7,847 nt of DNA from Deferribacteres bacterium. Its GTDB lineage: Bacteria > Zhuqueibacterota > Zhuqueibacteria > Zhuqueibacterales > Geothermadaptataceae. The notes below the pieces were generated by a model. That model had not been told where the DNA came from, made no database searches, and saw only the letters and a program-made list of their open reading frames with translations. This document shows, in pieces, positions 1-6,700 of this stretch (positions are counted from its first letter, which is position 1; each line of letters starts with the position of its first letter). The translations under genes and the position numbers were made by a program. The stretch is taken from the NCBI GenBank assembly GCA_020633655.1, contig JACKDF010000044.1:1-7847 (forward strand), in the 5' to 3' direction.

Positions 1-1
1 C

Positions 2-22
2 GACAGGGTTCGGAACCCTGTC
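2..22. repeat. Short perfect hairpin downstream of minE
   Basis: A perfect 9-bp inverted repeat (arms 2-10 and 14-22, GACAGGGTT/AACCCTGTC) encloses a 3-nt loop, CGG. It begins 12 nt past the minE stop codon. It could end the min transcript or be one copy of a dispersed intergenic palindrome. The bases that would form a U-tract on the minus strand lie outside the window, so terminator function cannot be judged. It shares no sequence with the other two palindrome types in this window. Confidence 0.6.
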
Positions 23-34
23 AGCGCTATCGAA

Positions 35-292
35 TTATTCATGCCGTCGGGAATTTTTTATGGGGATATTAGCCACAAGCTCAACCTTCGAGCTGTCTTC
101 CGTAATATTGACCTGCATGCTGCGTCCATCTACTTCGACATATTTTTTAATCACCGCCAAAATATCTTTTTTAATCATTTGCAGAACACCTGGCGAAATA
201 CTTGCACGGTCGTGCGTGAGCACGAGCTTCAGCCGGCTCTTTGCCCGTTCCTTCGACGATTCTTTTTTTCTAAAGGCAGTTGCCCAGGACAT
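35..292 (-). CDS. minE: Cell division topological specificity factor MinE
   Basis: MinE stimulates the ATPase of membrane-bound MinD and displaces MinC, driving the Min oscillation that keeps Z rings away from the poles. The 85-residue product is close to the usual family length (about 88). A short N-terminal segment with basic residues (about 1-13) fits the membrane-targeting stretch. The anti-MinCD region follows (about 14-32, SKERAKSRLKLVL then a basic HDR). The topological-specificity domain comes next, with the family-typical KKDILAVIKKYVEVD (41-55) and a final beta strand around VELVANIPI (70-78). The start is well supported: the minus strand reads TAGGAGAAGAAT before the ATG, a strong Shine-Dalgarno. 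That same sequence holds the TAG stop of minD, so only 9 nt separate the two genes and translational coupling is likely. It is the last gene of the min group, followed by a hairpin. Confidence 0.96.
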   Translation of the reverse strand: MSWATAFRKKESSKERAKSRLKLVLTHDRASISPGVLQMIKKDILAVIKKYVEVDGRSMQVNITEDSSKVELVANIPIKNSRRHE

Positions 293-301
293 ATTCTTCT
301 C

Positions 302-1105
302 CTATGATGCAGCTCGGTTACCAACAAGTTGCTTTAATTTCTGCAAAAGACCGGTATTATAATCCAAATCCATAAATGGCACGTCTTCCCCTTCAATGCG
401 TGCTGCAATGCGTGAGAACGCTTCTCCGGAGCGGTATTTGCCATTCATCACCACGGACTCGCCACGGTTTGAAGCTGCTAAAATGCCGTCATCCTCCGGC
501 ACGATACCGAGCAGACGCACGGCCAGTATATCGACGACGTCATCCTGATCAAGCATATCGCCTTTTTTCACGATGGCCATGTCCAGACGGTTGATGATGA
601 GCTGCGGCGCCCCCTTTTCTGCTGCTTCGATGAGTCCGATAATGCGGTCGGCATCGCGAACAGCGGAAACATGTGGCGTTGTCACGACGATGGCTCTGTC
701 GGCGCCGGCGAGGGCATTTCGAAAGCCACCTTCGATTCCGGCCGGCGAATCGATGAGAATGTAGTCAAAATCCTGGCGCAGTTCATCCACCAGTTGCTTC
801 ATCTCCTCGGGTTTTACAGCTTCTTTGGTGCGCGATTGCGATGCGGGCAGCAGATACAAACCCGGCACGCGCTTGTCGCGAATGAGCGCTTGTTTCAATT
901 TGCACGCGCCTTCGATGACATTCACCAAATCGTACACAATGCGGTTTTCGAGTCCCAGCACAATATCGAGATTTCGTAAACCGATATCGGCATCGATGAC
1001 CACCACTTTTTTGTCGCGTTTTGCGAGTGCTGTTCCAACGTGGGCAACGACAGTGGTCTTCCCTACCCCACCTTTGCCTGATGTCACGACAATTGATTCA
1101 GACAT
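302..1105 (-). CDS. minD: Septum site-determining ATPase MinD
   Basis: MinD is a ParA/MinD-type P-loop ATPase. It dimerises on the inner membrane with ATP, recruits MinC to block FtsZ assembly, and is released by MinE. The 267-residue length matches the family (about 270 in E. coli). The deviant Walker A motif GKGGVGKTT is at 10-18, with the signature lysine K11 and K16. The switch I region VIDADIGLRNLD is at 37-48, and the Walker B-type stretch YILIDSPAGIE at 115-125. INRLD near 171-175 is a typical nucleotide-base-contact segment. The C-terminus (about 252-262, GLLQKLKQLVG) forms the amphipathic membrane-targeting helix expected of MinD. A GAGGAC ribosome binding site (1111-1116) lies 5 nt before the ATG. 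It overlaps the minE ribosome binding site downstream. It is separated from minC by a palindrome-bearing spacer of 109 nt, so minD-minE could be expressed differently from minC. Confidence 0.97.
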   Translation of the reverse strand: MSESIVVTSGKGGVGKTTVVAHVGTALAKRDKKVVVIDADIGLRNLDIVLGLENRIVYDLVNVIEGACKLKQALIRDKRVPGLYLLPASQSRTKEAVKPEEMKQLVDELRQDFDYILIDSPAGIEGGFRNALAGADRAIVVTTPHVSAVRDADRIIGLIEAAEKGAPQLIINRLDMAIVKKGDMLDQDDVVDILAVRLLGIVPEDDGILAASNRGESVVMNGKYRSGEAFSRIAARIEGEDVPFMDLDYNTGLLQKLKQLVGNRAAS

Positions 1106-1144
1106 GCTTTGTCCTCATGTTTGGTTTTATTTCAATCGAGCGTT

Positions 1145-1199
1145 TTCGCCTTCGGCAAGCTCAGGCTCCTTTCGGTGGCTGAGCTTGCCGAAGCCCGAA
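1145..1199. repeat. REP-like long palindrome between minC and minD
   Basis: A perfect 15-bp inverted repeat (arms 1150-1164 and 1179-1193, CTTCGGCAAGCTCAG and its complement) has a partly pairing centre containing CTCC/GGTGG. The stem can extend outward by TTCG/CGAA (1145-1148 with 1196-1199) across a small internal loop. No run of T follows on either strand, so it does not look like an intrinsic terminator. The sequence resembles the abundant 'TTCGxCAxGCTCAG' class of dispersed intergenic palindromes. That identification is from memory of the pattern and was not searched. In the transcript it would form a very stable stem between minC and minD. Confidence 0.75.
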
Positions 1200-1214
1200 T
1201 CGCTTAGTAAAATT

Positions 1215-1943
1215 TTATTTAAAATCCGGATCAATAATACTCAATCGATTTTTATTTGTCCAGTCATCAATAACAATATTTCCATTCTCTATAAATGCGA
1301 ATTCCGCTTTTTGTGAATTCGATTTTTTATCATCACAACGGGCCACCGCTTCATCGATGCGCAACAGGACCGGTGCGAGATGCAACGCCGCAACTATCGA
1401 CTGCTTGCGGCCATTTGCTCCGGCAAAGGCATGGCCACGCAAGGCACCAAAAATGATGATATCACCAGCAGCCGCGATTTCCGATCCGATATTCGCATCG
1501 CCCAAAACGATGAGATGGCCATCGGACTCGACAACCTGGCCCGACCGGACTGTGCGGCGAATAAAGGTTGCTGTCAGTTCCGAACTGCGTTTTGGTACTG
1601 AAAAAATTGGTTTCGATGCGACGTGATTATTATGCTTTAATTCTTTCGCAGTCAAGCCCAATTTCTCGGCGATCTTCAGCGATGATTTGGAATAGGCTTT
1701 TATGCCCGTCAGTTGCAAGCCTTTTGCCGTCGATGCCGTATCGCGGAGTGTTGCCAGTTCGTCCTCGCCGATCTCACGTTCACCCAGATTGAAAACAACA
1801 TCGGCGTTGGCGAAGAACTGCCCGGACTTGTCCAGTTTGGATTTCAACTGGGAAACCAGCTCGTCCATCGCGATTGCATCGTCCAGTGAAATAACGAGAC
1901 CCGATTTTGTACCCTGGATGATAACCCCTGTTGATTCGTTCAT
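1215..1943 (-). CDS. minC: Septum site-determining protein MinC
   Basis: MinC is the FtsZ-polymerisation inhibitor of the Min system, brought to the membrane by MinD. The 242-residue product has the two-part family layout. The N-terminal domain (about 1-105) is poorly conserved and contains the GLxLTGI-like stretch near 75-81. A short linker with KPIFSVPKRS (111-120) leads to the C-terminal beta-helix domain (about 125-232). That domain carries the diagnostic RSGQ (133-136), GHLIVLGDAN (142-151) and GDIIIFGALRGHAFAG (160-175), the surface used for MinD binding and dimerisation. The last 10 or so residues are a polar tail. The start is the ATG after CTCAGGCCGCTTCC on the minus strand, which has only a weak AGG 8 nt upstream; no better in-frame start is evident. 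It is the first gene of the group, with an A/T-rich upstream region holding a possible promoter. Confidence 0.95.
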   Translation of the reverse strand: MNESTGVIIQGTKSGLVISLDDAIAMDELVSQLKSKLDKSGQFFANADVVFNLGEREIGEDELATLRDTASTAKGLQLTGIKAYSKSSLKIAEKLGLTAKELKHNNHVASKPIFSVPKRSSELTATFIRRTVRSGQVVESDGHLIVLGDANIGSEIAAAGDIIIFGALRGHAFAGANGRKQSIVAALHLAPVLLRIDEAVARCDDKKSNSQKAEFAFIENGNIVIDDWTNKNRLSIIDPDFK

Positions 1944-1993
1944 GGAAGCGGCCTGAGTTTGCTGATGAGATGTTATGATTGGAAAAATTATTA

Positions 1994-2022
1994 ATGATTA
2001 TTGTAATTTATTTTACAGTCAA
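1994..2022 (-). promoter_or_regulatory. Possible sigma70-type promoter for minC
   Basis: On the minus strand, TTGACT (2017-2022) matches the -35 consensus in 5 of 6 positions. A 17-nt spacer leads to AATCAT (1994-1999), a 4 of 6 match to the -10 consensus. Initiation would fall near 1987, giving a leader of about 44 nt before the minC ATG. The region is strongly A/T-rich, so chance matches are likely and this is only a candidate. Confidence 0.3.
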
Positions 2023-2071
2023 AAGCAAGAAAAGAGTGTAAACGCTGGAAAATTAGAGAGTTTGCGAGATA

Positions 2072-2097
2072 CAATAATCAACACTCAATAATCAACA
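2072..2097. repeat. 12-bp tandem direct repeat in A/T-rich spacer
   Basis: CAATAATCAACA occurs perfectly at 2072-2083 and 2086-2097, with a 2-nt gap (period 14). It lies between the minC upstream region and the first REP copy, within about 260 bp (1944-2207) that contain no gene I can support. It may be slippage in low-complexity DNA or the edge of an older insertion. No function is implied. Confidence 0.6.
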
Positions 2098-2147
2098 AAC
2101 AATTTTCAATTTTGGTGGAGAGGCAAGGCAGATGTGGTTGGTTTTAG

Positions 2148-2192
2148 GGACGCAGAGCGTCCGGGGAGCGCAGCCACGGAGACCGTGGCTGC
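2148..2192 (+). repeat. REP double-hairpin element, copy 1
   Basis: This copy consists of two adjacent perfect hairpins. The first is GGACGC-AGA-GCGTCC (2148-2162, 6-bp stem, 3-nt loop). A 7-nt linker GGGGAGC follows. The second is a 10-bp stem, GCAGCCACGG-AGA-CCGTGGCTGC (2170-2192). The element is nearly identical to copy 3 and is inverted relative to copy 2. It lies just downstream of the lipoprotein gene stop (2208) and marks the low-coordinate edge of the A/T-rich cassette. Such imperfect palindromes are the usual targets of RAYT transposases, and a RAYT gene is present nearby. Confidence 0.9.
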
Positions 2193-2207
2193 TAGTGAAA
2201 TACGATA

Positions 2208-2750
2208 TTACCAATAAGGCTGAGAATACAGGAAAAGCCAGGCTGGTTTAAATTTATATAGTCGATTAACATATTGTTTTTTCAATTTTCTTTTTCTTGT
2301 TTTGAATGGTATTAAATGATCCTCAACTCTATCGATTATGATTGAATCACCAAAAACAGTCCCATAGTTCTGTAAGTATGCATTCCCCATAACGGGATAA
2401 AATAATTCTATTGTAATTTCATTATTCTCTTCAATTTTATAATATCCAATAAATCCTTTCCTAGTCTCATTGTAATACCGATAATCCTCAGGAAGAGAAG
2501 TATGACCAGGGCTATGATAAACTCGACCATTTTTCCAAAAACGATAAAATGCTTTGTATTTATCTCCACGAGTAAAATATAGAGCATCCGTATCTAATAC
2601 TGAATTATACGGCAAAGTAAATTTTTCTTTACTCAGTCTAAATTTGGGTTTAATTGGCCTATACCCTCCTTCAGCAAGCCATTTTCCATCTAGCCTTAGT
2701 ATACAAGAAATAAATGGCAAAACGATCAGTAGCAGGAAGAATCGTTTCAT
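2208..2750 (-). CDS. Hypothetical small lipoprotein
   Basis: I do not recognise this 180-residue family. The N-terminus (MKRFFLLLIVLPFISC) has a basic n-region, a hydrophobic core and a cysteine at residue 16, as in lipoproteins. FISC is a relaxed lipobox because F sits at the -3 position. The mature part is rich in aromatic residues and lysine, with predicted short beta-type stretches such as EITIELFYPV (111-120) and SIIIDRVEDHLIPF (136-149), so it may be a small beta-rich envelope protein. The ATG is preceded by GGAAGG (2761-2766) at 10-nt spacing, a good ribosome binding site. It lies 26 nt after the stop of a truncated upstream frame. The gene is visibly more A/T-rich than the min and polyketide synthase genes, which suggests acquisition. 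An immunity protein or orphan partner of the truncated upstream gene is possible but unproven. Confidence 0.6.
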   Translation of the reverse strand: MKRFFLLLIVLPFISCILRLDGKWLAEGGYRPIKPKFRLSKEKFTLPYNSVLDTDALYFTRGDKYKAFYRFWKNGRVYHSPGHTSLPEDYRYYNETRKGFIGYYKIEENNEITIELFYPVMGNAYLQNYGTVFGDSIIIDRVEDHLIPFKTRKRKLKKQYVNRLYKFKPAWLFLYSQPYW

Positions 2751-2776
2751 TCAAATTTTACCTTCCACAAAATAAC

Positions 2777-2986
2777 TTATCGGATCATCCAATGGCTTAA
2801 AAAGGCAATTGCATATCTAAATCTTGCAATATCTCTAGTATCATGAACAAAATTTTGCCCCCACGGATATCCACTCAGATTAACGCCAAACCCATTAATA
2901 ATATGCCGCCATTGAGCTTTGTTCAGGCTCCAATCATAGGTTGTTTGGCGATTTATTCGCAGCCACGGTCTCCGTGGCTGCACCAA
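2777..2986 (-). pseudogene. C-terminal gene remnant fused to REP
   Basis: This open frame of about 69 codons has no normal start. The only candidate near its 5' end is a TTG at 2984-2986, beside the REP stem, with no ribosome binding site. About the first 9 residues (QPRRPWLRI region) are translated REP sequence. The remainder from about NRQTTYDWSLNKAQW to the stop reads like genuine protein (NGFGVNLSGYPWGQNFVHDTRD, then a hydrophobic C-terminal stretch). Upstream, the frame stays open through the whole REP until the TAG stop of the RAYT gene. I interpret it as the tail of a larger gene whose 5' part was lost when the REP/RAYT unit arrived. I do not recognise the parent family. It could alternatively be a small expressed gene or non-coding sequence. 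Confidence 0.45.
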
Positions 2987-3003
2987 AAGGACGCTCTGCG
3001 TCC
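2959..3003 (-). repeat. REP double-hairpin element, copy 2 (inverted)
   Basis: This is the same two-hairpin element in reverse orientation. The 10-bp stem is at 2959-2981 with loop TCT, and the 6-bp stem at 2989-3003 with loop TCT. Both stems are perfect and identical to copy 1. The 7-nt linker reads TTTTGGT in element orientation instead of the GGGGAGC of copies 1 and 3. It lies 13 nt beyond the RAYT stop codon and forms the downstream flank of the RAYT unit. Confidence 0.9.
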
Positions 3004-3016
3004 CCCGCCCCCAAAC

Positions 3017-3556
3017 CTACCAATCTGTCTCAACCGCAAGCAATCCTTCTTCCCCCATATAATTCCGGGCACTAGAATAACGCCAATGCTGTGGCAGGTC
3101 CACATAGCCACGTTTCACTGGATTCTGATGGGTGTAGTCGATCTTCTGCTGCATCATTTTTCGAGAAAAAATACGTTGCGGATGCGAGCCATGCTGCCAG
3201 AACTGGTACTCACGATCAGTACGGCCGGGCAATTTATGTTCTTTCAATTGTCGTAGAAGTGCATGTGCTTTCCGCTCAATCAAATGGTCAATAATGCATC
3301 GCGCTGTATACGATTTGAAATCACCCATTTCCTTCGACAAATCTTTTGCAGAAGCAACCAGATGCATGTGGTTTTCAAGAATGACGTACGCAAAAATCTG
3401 CATGCGTTTATTCCTTTGCATGAATTCCAGTGATTCCAGAATGATGGATACATGGTCCGGATTACTGAAAAACGGCAGCCAATTGACAATAGTGCATGTT
3501 AAAAAGTAGGGATGATTCGGATCATCTGCAAAAATTTTGTAGCGACTTCGCCCCAT
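3017..3556 (-). CDS. REP-associated tyrosine transposase (Y1 HUH, RAYT)
   Basis: This is a single-strand-DNA transposase of the Y1/IS200-like superfamily, in the RAYT branch that acts on REP palindromes. The 179-residue length is typical. The HUH metal-binding pair is NHMH (H63 and H65) after the family-typical hydrophobic strand FAYVILE. The motif FWQHG (119-123) and the segment IDYTHQNPVKRGYV (139-152) match RAYT consensus. By position, Y141 aligns with the catalytic Y115 of E. coli TnpA-REP. The end has WRYSSARNY (158-166), as in relatives. HUH and Tyr residues are both present and there is no frameshift, so it is probably functional. The ATG is preceded by a GGGGGA ribosome-binding-like sequence. 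Inverted REP copies flank the gene on both sides, which strongly supports the assignment. It belongs to neither neighbour's pathway. Confidence 0.93.
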   Translation of the reverse strand: MGRSRYKIFADDPNHPYFLTCTIVNWLPFFSNPDHVSIILESLEFMQRNKRMQIFAYVILENHMHLVASAKDLSKEMGDFKSYTARCIIDHLIERKAHALLRQLKEHKLPGRTDREYQFWQHGSHPQRIFSRKMMQQKIDYTHQNPVKRGYVDLPQHWRYSSARNYMGEEGLLAVETDW

Positions 3557-3642
3557 TTTTTATTCCCCCAGGTTTTGAAAAGTATTTGTCGTTTTTAAGT
3601 TGTGTATTCAGAAGACAAAGAGTATAGCAATTTTTCCCGTGG

Positions 3643-3688
3643 GGACGCGGAGCGTCCGGGGAGCGCAGCCACGGTGACCGTGGCTGCG
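3643..3688 (+). repeat. REP double-hairpin element, copy 3
   Basis: Hairpin one is GGACGC-GGA-GCGTCC (3643-3657). Hairpin two is the 10-bp stem at 3665-3687 with loop TGA, extendable by one C-G pair (3664/3688). The linker GGGGAGC is the same as in copy 1. Stems are unchanged while both loops differ by one base from copy 1, as expected if folding is conserved. It lies 85 nt upstream of the RAYT start and 44 nt beyond the polyketide synthase stop. It forms the upstream flank of the RAYT unit and could also act as a 3' mRNA structure for the synthase. Confidence 0.9.
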
Positions 3689-3731
3689 AGTACATGCCGA
3701 AACATGCTCCGTCTCACCTAACCATCGCATC

Positions 3732-6700
3732 TCACATCTTCTTAATAAACGCCTCCATCACCTTAAAAGAAAAATCACTGTTGGATTCAAGTTCAGGAAA
3801 CAGCGCAGCGGTGCGGTTCACTTCAAAGACTTCCGGTGCATTGCCTTTTATCGCTGCACGCAGGTAGCCAAAGTCACCTTCCACTAAATTTTCGGGAAGT
3901 AGTGGTAAAAATGCCGAAAAAGTTGAATGCTTCAGTTGCGCCATTTGGGTACGCCATTCAGGGTATGGCACCAATTCAATCGGTTGTTGCTGCGATAGCC
4001 AGGCAACCAAATCTTTCCATTTCATCGGTTCATGGTGGCACCAGTGCAGTGCGTGGGGATAAGTTTCACCGTACAGAACAGAAGAGACGATTCCCTGTGT
4101 GATGGTATCCACGGAAGCGATGGGGACGAGCAGCTCAATATCCGGTGCCGTACGGGTTTGCAACGCTGCCGAGACCAAAGCACCGAAAAACTCCGCAGGA
4201 TTCCGCTCGCCGGTTTCGCTGTGGGGCCCAATGAGCGCCGGACGATGCACCTGGATCGGAAAGCCACGACCGATGGCTTGCTTGACTAGCTGCTCCGCCA
4301 CATATTTACTTTGTCGATAGCCGGATTCCGGCAGAATTTCCGACCAGTCGTTTTCATGAATTATTTTTCCGGCATACGCAGGACTTGAAAATACGGCCCA
4401 GGTTGAAATAAAATGCAGAACAGGTGGATTTTCTGAAGAGGCTATCAGTAGTTCCAAAAGGCTTTGCACATTGGTATCGCGCAATGCTTCATAAGGTTGT
4501 ATAAAATTGACGGCCGCTCCATTATGAATGACGACATCCATTGATTGAAGAAGCGTCGATAGCGGTTCTTCAAGCCCCCAGTTTGGCTTCGATAAATCGC
4601 CATTAATCACCTCCACTTTTGCCTCAAATAATCCATCTTGATCATTGACACTTTGTTTGAGCCGTGATTTCCCATCATCGCCGCGAACGAGGCAACTTAC
4701 TTTCTCAACATCCGAACGCATGAGCGTTTCCACAAGATGCTGTCCCAAAAATCCGGTCGCGCCTGTAAGCAACACGCGTTTCGGTTTCATATGACCTTGT
4801 CGATGTGATCGTAACTTGATTTCATCAGGGAGAATTAAATCAGCTTCGATTCCGGTTGATTGCGATTCCGGCTGTCCTTCTTTTCGCAGGATTTCCACCA
4901 ATTCTTCAAGACTCGGTCCTTTGATAAGCATGGCAACCGGCACCTGAACATGAAATGAATTTTCGATAGCAACACTAAGCTCGACCATCATCAGGGAATC
5001 GAAGCCGAGATGTACGATCGACACAGAATTGTCCAGACGGGATTCCGGTATGCGGGCGATCCGTGCGACGTCGTTGCGCAATTGCCGGAGCGCCGAGTTG
5101 TTTCCCATTGCTTGCTGCCGGGTTGCCGATTTCTGAACTTTATCTGCAGGTACCGGTTTTGTCGGTGCGTTTGCTGTCTCTACTTCCCCAATTGTTTCGG
5201 AAATATGCTCACTCAGCGATTTAATACCCGGTCCCTTCATAAGCACGGGAATAGGAATTACTGCATTAAATATCTGTTCAATACTGGCGCTGAGTTCGAC
5301 CATCATCAGCGAATCAAATCCGAGTTCAGTAATAGCAATATTATCTTCTATTCTTGATTCAGGAATTCGGGCAATTCTGGCGATTTCCGCCCTTAATTTT
5401 TGGAGTAGCGATGTGTGATCCATTTGTTGCTTTCTTTCGCTTGCTTCTGGAACATGGGAAGGCACCGGCGCAATCGCCAACGGAAGCGCGTCGGAGGGAG
5501 CAGGTTTTTCCAATTGTGCATAGCGCATGTCTCTGTCTGCCCCTGGATTGGCTCTGCGCCATCGACCGGGCTTGAAGATCATGGCAGCAAGAACAGGTTC
5601 CGGACGCTCGACTATACTCGTAAAAAGCGCCGCTCCTGCTTCTGGTGCAAAACTTTCAAGACCGCGCCAGGCCAACCGTTCATTTCGATCAGGCCGGGCA
5701 GCTAATCCCACTTCTGCCCATGCACCCCACTGGATTGCTTGTGCAGGCAACCCTTGCGCCCGACGTGCATAGACAAGACCGTCGAGAAATGTATTTGCTG
5801 TCGCATAATTTGCCTGTCCCGGGGAGCCCAGTAAACCAGCCGCAGAGGAGAACATGACGAAAAAATCAAGAGGCAGGTCGCGTGTCAGACGGTGTAAATT
5901 CCAGGCGCATTGCACTTTGGGTGGAAACGCCTGAACAAACAGCTGGCGATCTTGCTTTAAAAGCGTTGCATCTCTCAGTAACCCAGCACTGTTGATTACA
6001 CCGGCTAATGGCGGCAAATGATCAGCGATATAATCGAGAATGCGCCGCACATCGGTTTCATAGGACATATCGCCCTGAAGTGTGATAATTGAAGCGCCGG
6101 ACTTCATCAATGTATTAATTTGCTGCCTGGCCGATTGGGATGCGGCGCGTCGCCCGACAAGCACAAGAGACCGTGCGCCTGACTCAATCAGCTCTTTACA
6201 AATACTCAAACCAAGTCCACCCATACCGCCAATGATCAGATAAGTTGTATCAGAACGGATGACTGAATGATGAATTCCTGTGACCGGTACTTCATCCAGC
6301 GTAACCACGGCTTCATGACCATTGTTGAGCATATCCGGGTGTTCAAGCAATTCACTCAATCGAAATTGCGGCATGGTGATAAACGGCAATGTACCAGCAT
6401 TTAATAACGCCGTTACGCGCTTCCAGGCATCCCGTATTTGGTGCGAATTATGGGTAAAAGAACGTCCGATATCCAGCGAGGTCAAGGTTTGGTTGCCATA
6501 AATGCGAGGTGGCCGGGCATCGCTAGCGAATGGCATCCAAAGGCAATGGCCGGTGTCACTAAGGTATTTTGCCGGGGTCCTATCTTTCGGTTCAGTTGTC
6601 GCAAAGAACAATATATCTGCTGTGCGATGTATAAAATAATGCTCTAATTTTTCGTCGATATCGGCAGCATTCAGATCGAGAACATCGAGAAAGCCAGCGT

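Noticed and set aside
1145..1199. Intrinsic terminator between minC and minD
   Set aside because: The stem is strong, but no T-run follows it on either strand, and termination here would uncouple minC from minDE. A repeat element fits better.
825..1316. Plus-strand open frame of 163 codons opposite minD and the minC tail
   Set aside because: It is antisense to clearly recognisable minD and minC, has low-complexity Ser/Pro/Arg-rich composition, and spans the palindrome. It is a shadow frame.
2843..3256. Plus-strand open frame of 137 codons opposite the gene remnant and RAYT
   Set aside because: It crosses a REP copy and lies antisense to the RAYT catalytic region. No ribosome binding site or recognisable domain is seen.
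2148..3688. CRISPR array
   Set aside because: There are only three copies, about 640-770 bp apart, in mixed orientation, internally palindromic and separated by genes. There are no regular spacers and no cas genes.
5010..5357. Plus-strand open frame of 115 codons inside the synthase
   Set aside because: It is fully antisense to the two carrier domains, which have clear motifs. Its Cys-rich and Arg-rich composition is typical of a shadow.
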